Below are positions 9,840-21,842 of a stretch of 64,000 nt of DNA, in pieces. The notes beneath the pieces are model-generated. The model saw only the letters and a program-made list of their open reading frames with translations, had not been told where the DNA came from and searched no databases. Position 1 is the stretch's first letter. Every line of letters begins with the position of its first letter. Location: contig JACPUE010000058.1 of NCBI GenBank assembly GCA_016192425.1, positions 1-64,000 of the forward strand. The letters run 5' to 3'. This DNA comes from Burkholderiales bacterium (lineage in GTDB: Bacteria > Pseudomonadota > Gammaproteobacteria > Burkholderiales > Burkholderiaceae_C). The translations under genes were made by a program, and so were the position numbers.

Positions 9840-10919
9840 ATGGAGCTGGTATTGGAGTGCATCCACAAAAAGGTGGGTGCACAGACCTGGTTGTACGACA
9901 TGGACATGGCGTTGCGCAGCAACGCGGTGACCGTGCTGCTGGGCGCAACGCAGGCAGGCAAGACCAGCCTGATGCGCATCATGGCGGGGCTGGATGAGCC
10001 TACCGGTGGCAAGGTGCGCGTGGATGGCCGCGATGTGACCGGCACGCCGGTGCGCGAGCGCAACGTGGCCATGGTCTATCAGCAGTTCATCAACTACCCC
10101 TCGCTCACCGTGGCCGACAACATCGCCTCGCCGCTCAAGCTGCGCGGCGAAGCGGACATCGCCAAGCGCGTGCGCGAGCTGGCCGAGCGCCTGCACATCG
10201 AGATGTTCCTGGATCGCCTGCCGGCCGAGCTGTCGGGCGGGCAGCAGCAGCGCGTGGCACTGGCGCGCGCGCTGGCCAAGGGCGCGCCGCTGATGCTGCT
10301 GGACGAGCCGCTGGTGAACCTGGACTACAAGCGGCGCGAGGAGCTGCGCGAAGAGCTCTCGCAACTCTTCGCAGCGGGCCAGTCCACCGTGGTCTATGCC
10401 ACCACCGAGCCCGCCGAGGCGCTGCTGCTGGGTGGTTACACCGCCGTGCTGGACGAAGGGCGGCTGCTGCAGTACGGCCCCACGGCCGAGGTGTTCCACG
10501 AACCGTGCTCGCTGCGCGTGGCGCGCGCTTTCAGCGATCCACCCATCAACCTGGTGCCCGCCGTGGCCGTCGGCGCAGGCCTGCGCCTGCAAGGCGGGCT
10601 GGAACTGGCGCCACGCCAGCCGCTGGCATCCAACAGCACATCCGACCTGACCGTGGGCCTGCGCGCCAGCGCACTGCGCGTGCACCAGCGCACCGGCGAT
10701 GTGGCGCTGCAGGGCGAGGTGGAGCTGGCCGAGATTTCGGGTTCCGACACCTTTGTGCACGTTGCCACGCCGCTGGGTGAAGTGGTGGCGCAGCTCACGG
10801 GGGTGCATTATTTCGAACTGGGGTCTGCTGTGACACTGTATTTCGACCCGGCGCACATCTACGTGTTTGCCAGCCACGGCGCGCTGATGCTGGCGCCGCT
10901 GCGCACGGGAGGCTGCTGA
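9840..10919 (+). CDS. glpS: Glycerol ABC transporter ATP-binding protein GlpS
   Basis: A 359-aa ABC ATPase of the sugar-transporter type with a C-terminal TOBE-like domain. Walker A is GATQAGKT, the signature LSGGQQQR is intact and Walker B is LMLLDEP. The H-loop position reads VVYATTEPAEA, with threonine where histidine is expected. The ATG at 9840 follows AAGGGTGAGCAC. Gene order matches the glpSTPQUV locus described for glycerol uptake in Rhizobium leguminosarum. GlpS probably pairs with GlpT, whose degenerate motif is complementary. The next gene starts 2 bp downstream. Confidence 0.88.
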   Translation: MELVLECIHKKVGAQTWLYDMDMALRSNAVTVLLGATQAGKTSLMRIMAGLDEPTGGKVRVDGRDVTGTPVRERNVAMVYQQFINYPSLTVADNIASPLKLRGEADIAKRVRELAERLHIEMFLDRLPAELSGGQQQRVALARALAKGAPLMLLDEPLVNLDYKRREELREELSQLFAAGQSTVVYATTEPAEALLLGGYTAVLDEGRLLQYGPTAEVFHEPCSLRVARAFSDPPINLVPAVAVGAGLRLQGGLELAPRQPLASNSTSDLTVGLRASALRVHQRTGDVALQGEVELAEISGSDTFVHVATPLGEVVAQLTGVHYFELGSAVTLYFDPAHIYVFASHGALMLAPLRTGGC

Positions 10920-10921
10920 CC

Positions 10922-12883
<1,962 letters not shown>

Positions 12884-12891
<8 letters not shown>

Positions 12892-13696
12892 ACCCCGCTT
12901 CCAGAAGCGCACGCTGTTCCTGATTGCCTACCTGGTCTTTGCCATCCTGCCCATCTACTGGATGGTCAACATGAGCTTCAAGACCAACGAGGAAATCCTG
13001 TCGAGCTTCTCGTTCTGGCCCCAGCACTTCACCTGGGACAACTACAAGACCATCTTCACCGATCCGTCCTGGTACTCGGGCTACATCAACAGCCTGATCT
13101 ACGTGGCCATCAACATGGTCATCTCGCTCACCGTGGCGCTGCCTGCAGCCTATGCCTTCAGCCGCTACCAGTTCCTGGGCGACAAGCATGTGTTCTTCTG
13201 GCTGCTGACCAATCGCATGACGCCGCCCGCGGTGTTCCTGCTGCCGTTCTTCCAGCTCTACACCACCGTGGGGCTGATGGACACGCACATCGCCGTGGCG
13301 CTGGCGCACCTGCTGTTCAACGTGCCGCTGGCGGTTTGGATTCTGGAAGGCTTCATGAGCGGCATCCCGCGCGAAATCGACGAGACGGCCTACATCGACG
13401 GCTACAGCTTCCCGCGCTTCTTCCTCACCATCTTCCTGCCGCTCATCAAGGCGGGCGTGGGCGTGGCGGCGTTTTTCTGCTTCATGTTCAGCTGGGTGGA
13501 GCTGCTGCTGGCGCGCACGCTGACCAGCGTGAATGCCAAGCCCATCGTCGCGACGATGACGCGCACGGTGTCGGCCTCGGGCATGGACTGGGCCACGCTG
13601 GCCGCCGCCGGGGTGCTGACCATCGTGCCCGGTGCCATCGTCATCTGGTTTGTGCGCCACTACATCGCAAAAGGTTTTGCGATGGGCCGGGTTTGA
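12884..13696 (+). CDS. glpQ: Glycerol ABC transporter permease GlpQ
   Basis: A 270-aa permease, partner of GlpP, with six predicted membrane segments. The EAA loop is EIDETAYIDGYSFPRFF followed by LPLIKAG. The start overlaps the glpP 3' end by 8 bp, typical of tightly coupled permease pairs. It is not the phosphodiesterase that carries the name GlpQ in E. coli. Confidence 0.87.
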
Positions 13697-13709
13697 TCAA
13701 GGAGTTGCC

Positions 13710-14018
13710 ATGTTCGAATGGATGGCCTGGACCACCCCGGTGGCCGTTTTCTTCACCTGCATCGTGTGCATGCTCATCGGCATGACGGTGTGGGAAATCA
13801 AGTGCCCGACGTCCGAGCGCAAGGGCTTTCTGCCCATTGCCACCACGCGCGGGGACCGGCTTTTCATCGGCCTGCTGACGGCGGCCTACATCAACCTGGC
13901 CTGGGTGGGCCTGGGTGAAAAGATGGCGCAGTGGTTTTCGCTGGAGGCCGAACCCACCGTGTGGATCAGCTTCGTGCTGTCCATGCTGGTGCTGGGGTTC
14001 ATCCTGCGCAAAGGCTGA
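13710..14018 (+). CDS. glpU: Small membrane protein GlpU (DUF2160-like)
   Basis: A 102-aa protein with three hydrophobic segments (about residues 6-26, 47-67 and 80-98) and a short polar loop IKCPTSERKGFLP. It sits between the permeases and the binding protein, the place occupied by glpU in rhizobial glycerol loci. Its molecular role is unknown. The ATG at 13710 follows AAGGAGTTGCC, a strong ribosome-binding site. Confidence 0.82.
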   Translation: MFEWMAWTTPVAVFFTCIVCMLIGMTVWEIKCPTSERKGFLPIATTRGDRLFIGLLTAAYINLAWVGLGEKMAQWFSLEAEPTVWISFVLSMLVLGFILRKG

Positions 14019-14105
14019 GTTCATTTTCGTGGAATGCCGGCCCGAACCTCCCCCGTGGCCGGGGTTCATGGTTGTCAACGGGGAGTCCCATTCAGGAGAC
14101 AAGTG

Positions 14106-15839
14106 ATGAAAGTGCAATTGAAGGCCGTGGCGTTTGCCGCAACGGCGCTGGTTCTGGGCCAGGCAGCCTGGGCAGGGGAGGCCGAGGCGAAGAAGTGGAT
14201 CGATGGCGAGTTCCAACCCTCGACGCTGAGCAAGGACCAGCAGATGTCCGAGATGAAGTGGTTCATCGAAGCGGCCAAGAAGCTGCAGGCCAAGGGCGTG
14301 AAGGAGATCTCCGTCGTCTCGGAAACCTTGACAACGCACGAATACGAATCCAAGACCCTGGCCAAGGCGTTTGAGGAGATCACCGGCATCAAAGTCAAGC
14401 ACGACCTGATCCAGGAAGGCGATGTGGTCGAGAAGCTGCAGACCTCCATGCAGTCGGGCAAGTCCATCTATGACGGCTGGATCTCGGACTCCGACCTGAT
14501 TGGCACGCACTACCGCTACGGCAAGATCATGAACCTGACCGACTACATGTCTGGCGCAGGCAAGGAATTCACCAACCCAGGGCTTGATCTCAAGGACTTC
14601 ATCGGCACCAGTTTCACCACCGCGCCGGACGGCAAGCTCTACCAGTTGCCCGACCAGCAGTTTGCCAACCTGTACTGGTTCCGTGCCGACCTGTTTGAGC
14701 GCAAGGACCTGAAGGACAAGTTCAAGGCCAAATATGGCTACGAGCTGGGCGTGCCCCTGAACTGGAGCGCCTACGAAGACATCGCCGAGTTCTTCACCAA
14801 TGACGTCAAGCAGATCGACGGCAAGCCCATCTACGGCCACATGGATTACGGCAAGAAGGATCCCTCGCTGGGCTGGCGCTTTACCGATGCCTGGTTGTCC
14901 ATGGCCGGCAGTGCCGACAAGGGGATTCCCAACGGTATGCCTGTCGATGAGTGGGGCATCCGTGTGGCCGACGACAAGTGCACGCCGGTGGGCGCCTCCG
15001 TGGCCCGGGGTGGTGCGACCAACTCGCCTGCAGCCGTCTATGCGCTGACCAAGTACGTGGACTGGATGAAGAAGTACGCGCCCAAGGAGGCCACCGGCAT
15101 GACCTTCGGCGAAGCCGGCCCCGTGCCCGCCCAGGGCCAGATCGCCCAGCAAATCTTCTGGTACACCGCCTTCACGGCCGACATGACCAAGCCCGGCCTG
15201 CCCGTGGTGAATGCCGACGGCACGCCCAAGTGGCGCATGGCCCCCGGCCCCAACGGCCCGTACTGGAAGCAAGGCATGCAGAATGGCTACCAGGACGTCG
15301 GCTCGTGGACCTTCTTCAAGGATCACGACGCTAATCGCACGGCTGCCGCGTGGCTGTATGCGCAGTTCATCACGGCCAAGACCACTTCCCTCAAGAAAAC
15401 CGTGGTGGGCCTGACGCCGATCCGCGAATCGGACATCCAGAGCAAGGCCATGACCGACATGGCGCCCAAGCTCGGCGGCCTGGTGGAGTTCTACCGCAGC
15501 CCGGCACGCGTGGCCTGGACGCCGACCGGCACCAACGTGCCGGACTACCCCAAGCTGGCCCAGCTGTGGTGGAAGAACGTGGCCCAGGCGGTGACCGGCG
15601 AGAAGACCCCGCAGGGCGCCATGGACACGCTGGCCGACGAGATGGACCAGGTGATGGCACGCCTGGAGCGTGCTGGCATGGAGCGTTGCGCGCCCAAGCT
15701 CAACAAGAAGGAAGACGCCAAGAAGTGGCTGAGCGACAAGCAGGCGCCATGGGCCAAGCTGGCCAATGAAAAGCCCAAGGGTGAAACCATCAACTACAAC
15801 ACGCTGCTCCAGGCCTGGAAGAACGGCAAGGTGCGCTGA
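14106..15839 (+). CDS. glpV: Glycerol ABC transporter substrate-binding protein GlpV
   Basis: A 577-aa periplasmic binding protein, unusually long for the family. The signal peptide is MKVQLKAVAFAATALVLG with cleavage near QAAWA/GEAEA. The ATG at 14106 follows CAGGAGACAAG. It shares almost its whole sequence with the paralog at 7121-8851, with DNA identity highest over about 14640-15330. An 87-bp gap containing a GC-rich hairpin (GAACC/GGTTC arms near 14043-14066) precedes it and could stabilise the message upstream of this highly expressed component (inference). Confidence 0.9.
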   Translation: MKVQLKAVAFAATALVLGQAAWAGEAEAKKWIDGEFQPSTLSKDQQMSEMKWFIEAAKKLQAKGVKEISVVSETLTTHEYESKTLAKAFEEITGIKVKHDLIQEGDVVEKLQTSMQSGKSIYDGWISDSDLIGTHYRYGKIMNLTDYMSGAGKEFTNPGLDLKDFIGTSFTTAPDGKLYQLPDQQFANLYWFRADLFERKDLKDKFKAKYGYELGVPLNWSAYEDIAEFFTNDVKQIDGKPIYGHMDYGKKDPSLGWRFTDAWLSMAGSADKGIPNGMPVDEWGIRVADDKCTPVGASVARGGATNSPAAVYALTKYVDWMKKYAPKEATGMTFGEAGPVPAQGQIAQQIFWYTAFTADMTKPGLPVVNADGTPKWRMAPGPNGPYWKQGMQNGYQDVGSWTFFKDHDANRTAAAWLYAQFITAKTTSLKKTVVGLTPIRESDIQSKAMTDMAPKLGGLVEFYRSPARVAWTPTGTNVPDYPKLAQLWWKNVAQAVTGEKTPQGAMDTLADEMDQVMARLERAGMERCAPKLNKKEDAKKWLSDKQAPWAKLANEKPKGETINYNTLLQAWKNGKVR

Positions 15840-15946
15840 CCCTGGTGCGCTGGCAGGGGTGGGCGCCAGAGGTAGCCCGCCCTCTGCCTTGCGCAGCCTT
15901 TTCTCTCTATCCCACACACGGTATCCAGGCGCTTTACGGTTTCCCC

Positions 15947-17554
15947 ATGACGCAAGACCACACCCCATTGCCCACCTCCCGCGCCGCGCTCTTGGCGCGG
16001 CTGGAGGAGGCGCGTACCTACGACCTGGCCGTCATTGGCGGCGGCGCCACTGGCCTGGGCGTGGCGCTGGATGCGGCGGCGCGCGGGTTCAGTGTGGTGC
16101 TGGTGGAGTCGCATGACTTTGCCAAAGGTACGTCCTCGCGTGCCACCAAGCTGGTGCATGGAGGGGTGCGCTACCTTGCGCAAGGAAACATCGCACTGGT
16201 GCGCGAGGCTTTGCACGAACGCACCACCTTGCTGCGCAATGCGCCGCACCTGGCCCAGCCTCTGGCGTTTGTGATGCCCTCGTACCGGTGCTGGGAGGCG
16301 CCCTTTTACGGAGTGGGGCTCAAGATGTACGACGCCCTGGCCGGCAGTGCCGGTCTGGGCGCGACGGAATTTCTCGGGGTGCAGCGCACCCTGCAATGCC
16401 TGCCCACGGTGCGGCCTGACGGCCTCAAGGGCGGGGTCAAGTATTGGGACGGCCAGTTTGACGACGCTCGGCTGGCCCTGGCGCTTGCACGCACGGCGGC
16501 CCGCCACGGAGCGTTGCTGGTCAACTACTGCGCGGCGCGCAAGCTGGTGCACGAAGGTGGAAAAGTCAGTGGCCTGCTGTGTGAAGACACCGAGAGCGGC
16601 AAGGCCTACAAGATCAGCGCCCGCTGCGTGGTCAATGCCACAGGAGTATGGGTCGATGCCCTGCGCCAGCAAGACAGCGAGGCAGGCAACCGCCCGGTGC
16701 GGCCTATTGTGGCACCCAGTCAGGGCGTACACGTGGTCGTCGATCAGGAGTTTCTTCCCACTGACCACGCACTCATGGTTCCCAAGACGGCTGACGGCCG
16801 GGTGTTGTTTGCTGTCCCATGGCTGGGCAAGGTCATCCTGGGGACGACCGACAGTCCGCGCAACGACCTGGACCGCGAACCCGAGCCCTTTGCGCACGAA
16901 TTGCAATTCATATTGGGCGAATCGGCGCGCTATTTGCGCCGCGCCCCCGGGCCTGGAGACATTCGCAGCATCTGGGTGGGACTGCGCCCCCTGGTGAAAC
17001 CCGAGGACGACGATGGCAACAACACCAAGAGCCTGAGTCGGGAGCACACCGTGCTGGTCAGCCGCAGCGGACTGGTCACCGTGACTGGCGGCAAGTGGAC
17101 CACCTACCGGGCGATGGCCGAAGATGTCCTGGACAAATGCTTTGAGAAGGGACTGCTGCCAGAGCGTCCCGCAGGCGCTACGCTGCGGCTGCCCTTGGTC
17201 GGGACTCCGGACGGCCCTGTGCGGCATCGCATGTGCGATGCGCAGGGATGGCATTCCTACGGAAGCGAAGAGGCCTATGTGCGGTCACTGCCGGGTGCGC
17301 AAACGCAGCTGGGCGGCCAGGTGAGCGAGGCCATGGTACGCTTCGCGGCGCGCTATGAATATGCCCGCACGGTCGAGGATGTCCTGGCCCGTCGCAGGCG
17401 CGTGCTGTTCCTTGATGCCCGGCTGGCGGCTTCACTGGCCCCCGAAGTGGCGCGCATTCTTCAAGAGGAAACCGGTGCAGACCCAGGTCTGGAGGCGTTT
17501 TTGCGCCTTGCAGAGCGCTACGTCACCCTTCCTTCTGCACAGTCTGCTGCATAA
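15947..17554 (+). CDS. glpD: Glycerol-3-phosphate dehydrogenase
   Basis: A 535-aa FAD-dependent enzyme that oxidises glycerol 3-phosphate to dihydroxyacetone phosphate and feeds electrons to ubiquinone at the inner membrane. The FAD motif is DLAVIGGGATGLGVALDAA, followed by KGTSSRATKLVHGGVRYL and, further on, VTVTGGKWTTYR. The frame runs from 15845 but MTQDHTPLP at 15947 is the natural start. It ends the glycerol unit; ribosomal genes begin 183 bp downstream. Confidence 0.94.
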   Translation: MTQDHTPLPTSRAALLARLEEARTYDLAVIGGGATGLGVALDAAARGFSVVLVESHDFAKGTSSRATKLVHGGVRYLAQGNIALVREALHERTTLLRNAPHLAQPLAFVMPSYRCWEAPFYGVGLKMYDALAGSAGLGATEFLGVQRTLQCLPTVRPDGLKGGVKYWDGQFDDARLALALARTAARHGALLVNYCAARKLVHEGGKVSGLLCEDTESGKAYKISARCVVNATGVWVDALRQQDSEAGNRPVRPIVAPSQGVHVVVDQEFLPTDHALMVPKTADGRVLFAVPWLGKVILGTTDSPRNDLDREPEPFAHELQFILGESARYLRRAPGPGDIRSIWVGLRPLVKPEDDDGNNTKSLSREHTVLVSRSGLVTVTGGKWTTYRAMAEDVLDKCFEKGLLPERPAGATLRLPLVGTPDGPVRHRMCDAQGWHSYGSEEAYVRSLPGAQTQLGGQVSEAMVRFAARYEYARTVEDVLARRRRVLFLDARLAASLAPEVARILQEETGADPGLEAFLRLAERYVTLPSAQSAA

Positions 17555-17559
17555 GGGTG

Positions 17560-17592
17560 TTGACACACCTTGCATTCTTTGCAACAATGCAA
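17560..17592 (+). promoter_or_regulatory. Probable promoter of the spc ribosomal operon
   Basis: TTGACA at 17560-17565 is followed by a 17-bp spacer and AACAAT at 17583-17588. An exact inverted repeat TTGCATT-N9-AATGCAA (17570-17592) spans the spacer and -10 element, so a protein bound there would occlude the promoter. It lies 150-180 bp upstream of rplN, behind the unrelated glpD. Confidence 0.6.
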
Positions 17593-17737
17593 GGCTTCGC
17601 TGAGAAAAAGGCGAAATTTCTGCCCAGGAAAAGCCCTGCAAATGGTTTGCAGGGTGGACGACGGGCCCAAGACTGACTGGCTGGCTGGCGCTGCACCGTA
17701 GCGCGTGGTTTTGCCGGTGCAAGTTGGGAATATTGAA

Positions 17738-18106
17738 ATGATCCAGACAGAAACTCGGTTAGACGTTGCCGACAATACCGGCGCGAAGTCCGTCCTGTGC
17801 ATCAAGGTGCTGGGCGGTTCCAAGCGTCGCTATGCCAGCGTGGGCGACATCATCAAGGTCAGCATCAAAGAGGCTGCGCCTCGTGGTCGCGTCAAAAAAG
17901 GCGAAATCTATAGTGCTGTGGTGGTTCGTACTGCCAAGGGCATTCGCCGCAGCGATGGTTCGCTCGTCAAGTTTGACGGCAATGCCGCAGTGCTGCTCAA
18001 CAACAAGCTGGAGCCCATCGGCACCCGCATCTTCGGCCCCGTGACGCGCGAACTGCGCAGCGAGCGCTTCATGAAGATCGTGTCCCTGGCTCCTGAAGTT
18101 CTCTAA
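17738..18106 (+). CDS. rplN: Ribosomal protein L14
   Basis: 122 aa, standard length. [17 protein letters not shown] is the L14 N-terminus, and [20 protein letters not shown] is conserved. It begins the spc operon, as in E. coli, but the S10 operon is not upstream here. L14 binds 23S rRNA and contributes to a subunit bridge. The next gene follows after 10 bp. Confidence 0.97.
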   Translation: MIQTETRLDVADNTGAKSVLCIKVLGGSKRRYASVGDIIKVSIKEAAPRGRVKKGEIYSAVVVRTAKGIRRSDGSLVKFDGNAAVLLNNKLEPIGTRIFGPVTRELRSERFMKIVSLAPEVL

Positions 18107-18116
18107 AGGACGCGCC

Positions 18117-18437
18117 ATGAACAAGATTCGCAAGGGCGATGAAGTGATCGTGCTGACTGGGCGCGACAAGGGCAAGCGTGGCACTGTCGCGCTGCGCAAG
18201 GATGACTCCCACCTGGTGGTGGAAGGCATCAACCTGGTCAAGAAACACGTCAAGCCCAATCCCATGAAGGGTACGACCGGCGGCATCGTTGAAAAAGCCA
18301 TGCCGATCCACCAGTCGAATGTGGCGATCTACAACGCTGCAACGGGCAAGGCAGACCGCGTGGGCATCAAGCTGCGGGCTGATGGTTCGCGTGTGCGCGT
18401 GTTCAAGTCCAGCGGTGCTGAAATCAAGACGGCCTAA
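18117..18437 (+). CDS. rplX: Ribosomal protein L24
   Basis: 106 aa with a KOW motif at the N-terminus ([20 protein letters not shown]) and [14 protein letters not shown]. Assembly initiator of the 50S subunit. Start preceded by AAAGGACGCGCC. It lies between rplN and rplE with short spacers. Confidence 0.97.
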   Translation: MNKIRKGDEVIVLTGRDKGKRGTVALRKDDSHLVVEGINLVKKHVKPNPMKGTTGGIVEKAMPIHQSNVAIYNAATGKADRVGIKLRADGSRVRVFKSSGAEIKTA

Positions 18438-18447
18438 GGGGTAAGAA

Positions 18448-18987
18448 ATGGCACGACTCCAACAACATTACCGCGAAAAAGTCGCACCCGAACTGATGAA
18501 GCAGTTCGGCTACACCTCGCCCATGCAGGTGCCCCGCCTGACCAAGATCACGCTCAACATGGGCGTGAGCGAAGCGGTGGCGGACAAGAAGGTCATGGAC
18601 AACGCAGTGGCTGATCTGACCAAGATTGCTGGTCAAAAGCCTGTGGTGACCAAGGCCAAGAAAGCTATCGCAGGTTTCAAGATCCGTGAGGGCCAGGCCA
18701 TTGGCTGCATGGTGACGCTGCGTGGCGTTCAGATGTACGAATTCCTGGATCGTTTTGTCACCGTGGCCCTGCCGCGCGTGCGTGACTTCCGTGGTGTTTC
18801 CGGCCGCGCATTCGACGGCCGTGGCAACTACAACATCGGTGTCAAGGAACAGATCATTTTCCCTGAGATCGAGTACGACAAGGTCGATGCACTGCGTGGT
18901 CTCAACATCAGCATCACCACGACGGCCAAGACCGACGACGAGTGCAAGGCACTGCTCGCCGGCTTCCGTTTCCCGTTCAAGAACTGA
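18448..18987 (+). CDS. rplE: Ribosomal protein L5
   Basis: 179 aa, full length; [18 protein letters not shown] and [20 protein letters not shown] are L5 hallmarks. It binds 5S rRNA. In E. coli ribosomal protein S8 represses the operon near this gene; I did not find a clearly comparable RNA site here. Confidence 0.97.
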   Translation: MARLQQHYREKVAPELMKQFGYTSPMQVPRLTKITLNMGVSEAVADKKVMDNAVADLTKIAGQKPVVTKAKKAIAGFKIREGQAIGCMVTLRGVQMYEFLDRFVTVALPRVRDFRGVSGRAFDGRGNYNIGVKEQIIFPEIEYDKVDALRGLNISITTTAKTDDECKALLAGFRFPFKN

Positions 18988-18995
18988 GGCGGCGT

Positions 18996-19301
18996 ATGGC
19001 AAAAGCAGCTCTGATCCAGCGCGAACTCAAGCGCGCAAAACTGGCGGCAAAGTATGCAGCGAAGTACGCTGAACTCAAGGCCGCCGCATCCGATGTGAAG
19101 CGCACCGAAGAGGAGCGTGAGGCAGCCCGTCTGGGCCTGCAAAAACTCCCGCGCAACTCCAACCCCACGCGCCAACGCAACCGTTGCGAGATCACCGGTC
19201 GTCCGCGCGGCACGTTCCGCCAATTCGGCCTGGGTCGCGCCAAGATCCGTGAACTGGCGTTTGCCGGTGACATCCCCGGTGTCACCAAGGCCAGCTGGTA
19301 A
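18996..19301 (+). CDS. rpsN: Ribosomal protein S14 (long, zinc-free form)
   Basis: 101 aa, starting [13 protein letters not shown] at 18996, 8 bp after rplE. It ends [20 protein letters not shown] plus a short tail ending in KASW. It is the long form with a single cysteine, lacking the CxxC zinc ribbon of the short paralog. Confidence 0.97.
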   Translation: MAKAALIQRELKRAKLAAKYAAKYAELKAAASDVKRTEEEREAARLGLQKLPRNSNPTRQRNRCEITGRPRGTFRQFGLGRAKIRELAFAGDIPGVTKASW

Positions 19302-19321
19302 GCAGTCAGGAGAGATTGAAC

Positions 19322-19717
19322 ATGAGCATGAGTGATCCCATCGCTGACCTGCTGACCCGCATCCGCAACGCGCAGATGGTGTCCAAGGCCACTGTGTCGG
19401 TGCCCTCTTCCAAGGTGAAGGTGGCCATTGCCCAGGTGCTGAAGGACGAAGGTTACATCGACGGCTTCCAGGTGAAGACCGAAGGTGGCAAGTCTGAAAT
19501 TGAAATTGCCCTGAAGTACTACGCTGGCCGTCCGGTCATTGAGCGTATCGAGCGCGTGAGCCGCCCTGGCCTGCGCGTCTACAAGGGCCATGACTCGATT
19601 CCCCAAGTCATGAACGGCCTGGGTGTGGCCATTGTGACCACCCCCAAGGGTGTGATGACTGATCGCAAAGCACGCGCAACCGGTGTCGGTGGCGAAGTGC
19701 TCTGCTATGTGGCCTAA
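19322..19717 (+). CDS. rpsH: Ribosomal protein S8
   Basis: 131 aa. [18 protein letters not shown] starts at 19322, preceded by AGGAGAGATTGAAC; an internal ATG at 19328 would remove two residues. The C-terminus [11 protein letters not shown] is typical. It binds 16S rRNA and is the usual translational regulator of the spc operon. Confidence 0.97.
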   Translation: MSMSDPIADLLTRIRNAQMVSKATVSVPSSKVKVAIAQVLKDEGYIDGFQVKTEGGKSEIEIALKYYAGRPVIERIERVSRPGLRVYKGHDSIPQVMNGLGVAIVTTPKGVMTDRKARATGVGGEVLCYVA

Positions 19718-19741
19718 CACGAGGCATGGAGGAAAACTGAA

Positions 19742-20275
19742 ATGTCCCGAGTAGGAAAACAACCCGTGGCCATCCCCGCAGGCGTGGAGGTGTCCATCAA
19801 AGACGACCAGATCTCCGTCAAGGGTTCTGGCGGTACCCTGTCGCTGGCGCAGAACGTGCTGGTCAAGGTTGCCAGCAATGAAGGCAAGCTGGTTTTTGCG
19901 CCGATCAACGAATCGCGCGAGGCCAATGCCATGAGCGGAACCATCCGCCAGTTGGTCAACAACATGGTGGTGGGCGTGAGCAAGGGCTTCGAAAAGAAGC
20001 TCAGCCTGGTTGGCGTGGGCTACAAGGCCACAGCAGCCGGTGCCAAGCTGAATCTGGCAGTGGGGTTTTCGCACCCCGTGAACATCGAGATGCCTGCCGG
20101 TATTGCAGTCGCCACTCCGACTCCAACGGAAATTGTGATCAAGGGCGCAGATCGCCAGCGCGTGGGCCAAGTGGCCGCTGAAATCCGTGCGATCCGTCCT
20201 CCCGAGCCCTACAAGGGCAAGGGTATCCGCTACGCGGACGAGAAGATCACGATCAAAGAGACCAAGAAGAAGTAA
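19742..20275 (+). CDS. rplF: Ribosomal protein L6
   Basis: 177 aa, [19 protein letters not shown] at the start and the conserved [14 protein letters not shown] near the end. The start is preceded by GGAGGAAAACTGA. Confidence 0.97.
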   Translation: MSRVGKQPVAIPAGVEVSIKDDQISVKGSGGTLSLAQNVLVKVASNEGKLVFAPINESREANAMSGTIRQLVNNMVVGVSKGFEKKLSLVGVGYKATAAGAKLNLAVGFSHPVNIEMPAGIAVATPTPTEIVIKGADRQRVGQVAAEIRAIRPPEPYKGKGIRYADEKITIKETKKK

Positions 20276-20286
20276 GGAGCTGCATC

Positions 20287-20652
20287 ATGCTGAACAAAAA
20301 AGAGCAGCGTCTCCGCCGTGCACGCCAGACCCGCATCCGCATTGCGCAGCAAGGCGTGGCGCGTCTGACGGTCAACCGCACAAACCTGCACATCTACGCT
20401 GCCGTCATCTCCGAAGATGGCGGCAAGGTGCTGGCCAGTGCTTCCACCTTGGAAGCCGAAATCCGCACTTCGCTGGGTGGTTCGGGCAAGGGTGGCAATA
20501 CGGCTGCAGCCCAACTTATCGGCAAGCGCATTGCCGAGAAGGCCAAGGCAGCAGGCGTGGAGAAGGTGGCATTTGACCGTTCGGGCTTTGCGTACCATGG
20601 CCGCGTCAAGGCATTGGCCGACGCGGCACGTGAAGCAGGCCTGCAGTTCTAA
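20287..20652 (+). CDS. rplR: Ribosomal protein L18
   Basis: 121 aa. The basic N-terminus ([19 protein letters not shown]) and the C-terminal [20 protein letters not shown] identify L18, which binds 5S rRNA together with L5. Start preceded by AAGGAGCTGCATC. Confidence 0.97.
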   Translation: MLNKKEQRLRRARQTRIRIAQQGVARLTVNRTNLHIYAAVISEDGGKVLASASTLEAEIRTSLGGSGKGGNTAAAQLIGKRIAEKAKAAGVEKVAFDRSGFAYHGRVKALADAAREAGLQF

Positions 20653-20669
20653 GCGGATCGGAATACAAA

Positions 20670-21188
20670 ATGGCTAAATTTCAACCCCGAGTGCAAGACG
20701 AAGGTCGCGACGACGGCTTGCGCGAAAAGATGATTGCGGTCAACCGCGTCACCAAAGTCGTCAAGGGCGGTCGCATCCTCGGCTTCGCAGCACTGACGGT
20801 CGTTGGCGATGGCGATGGTCGCGTTGGCATGGGCAAAGGCAAGTCCAAGGAAGTGCCCGCAGCCGTGCAAAAGGCAATGGAAGAAGCACGCCGCAACATG
20901 GTGAAGGTGTCCCTGAAGAGCGGCACCATCCACCACCAGGTGACGGGTCACCATGGCGCAGCTTCCGTGATGATGGCTCCGGCCCCCAAGGGTACCGGCA
21001 TCATCGCTGGCGGTCCGATGCGCGCTGTGTTCGAAGTGATGGGCATGACCGATATCGTGGCAAAGAGCCACGGTTCGTCGAATCCCTACAACATGGTTCG
21101 CGCCACCTTCGATGCACTGACCAAGTCCACCACGGCAGCGGAAGTGGCGGCCAAGCGCGGCAAGTCGGTCGAAGACCTTTTTGCCTGA
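20670..21188 (+). CDS. rpsE: Ribosomal protein S5
   Basis: 172 aa with [19 protein letters not shown] and [17 protein letters not shown], the double-stranded RNA-binding fold of S5. S5 contributes to decoding accuracy. Confidence 0.97.
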   Translation: MAKFQPRVQDEGRDDGLREKMIAVNRVTKVVKGGRILGFAALTVVGDGDGRVGMGKGKSKEVPAAVQKAMEEARRNMVKVSLKSGTIHHQVTGHHGAASVMMAPAPKGTGIIAGGPMRAVFEVMGMTDIVAKSHGSSNPYNMVRATFDALTKSTTAAEVAAKRGKSVEDLFA

Positions 21189-21201
21189 CGGGAGAACCTA
21201 G

Positions 21202-21384
21202 ATGTCTACGCAACAAACCATCAAGGTCCAACTGGTGCGCAGCCCCATTGGTACCAAAGAGTCCCACCGCGCCACCGTGCGCGGCCTGGGCCTGCGCAAG
21301 CTCAATAGCACCAGCGAACTGCAGGACACCCCTGCAGTGCGCGGCATGATCAACAAGATCAGCTACCTGGTCAAGATCGTCTGA
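21202..21384 (+). CDS. rpmD: Ribosomal protein L30
   Basis: 60 aa. [20 protein letters not shown] and [20 protein letters not shown] are diagnostic. It sits between rpsE and rplO as usual. Confidence 0.96.
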   Translation: MSTQQTIKVQLVRSPIGTKESHRATVRGLGLRKLNSTSELQDTPAVRGMINKISYLVKIV

Positions 21385-21394
21385 AAGGTTCATG

Positions 21395-21826
21395 ATGGAA
21401 CTCAATAGCATCAAGCCTGCAGAAGGTGCCAAGCACGCCAAGCGCCGTGTGGGCCGCGGTATCGGTTCCGGCCTGGGCAAGACTGCGGGTCGTGGCCACA
21501 AGGGCCAGAAGTCCCGCGCAGGCGGCTACCACAAAGTGGGCTTCGAAGGCGGTCAAATGCCTTTGCAGCGCCGTCTGCCCAAGCGCGGCTTCAAGTCGCA
21601 GTCGCTGCGCTTCAACGCAGAAGTGACCTTGGCTGATCTGTCCAAGCTGGGTCTGCCCGAAGTGGATCTGCTCGCTCTCAAGCAAGCAGGCCTGGTCGGT
21701 CAACTTGCCAAGACCGTGAAAGTCATCAAGACGGGCACGATCACCACGCCCGTCAAGCTCAGTGGCATTGGTGCCACGGCAGGCGCCAAGGCAGCTATCG
21801 AAGCCGCTGGCGGCTCTCTGGCCTGA
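21395..21826 (+). CDS. rplO: Ribosomal protein L15
   Basis: 143 aa. The glycine-rich region [20 protein letters not shown] is the L15 signature. Two adjacent ATGs exist (21392 and 21395). The second is chosen because AAAGG at 21384-21388 then has a normal 6-nt spacing, and MELNSIKPA is the usual N-terminus. Confidence 0.95.
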   Translation: MELNSIKPAEGAKHAKRRVGRGIGSGLGKTAGRGHKGQKSRAGGYHKVGFEGGQMPLQRRLPKRGFKSQSLRFNAEVTLADLSKLGLPEVDLLALKQAGLVGQLAKTVKVIKTGTITTPVKLSGIGATAGAKAAIEAAGGSLA

Positions 21827-21842
21827 CCTGGGGTAGCAATCC

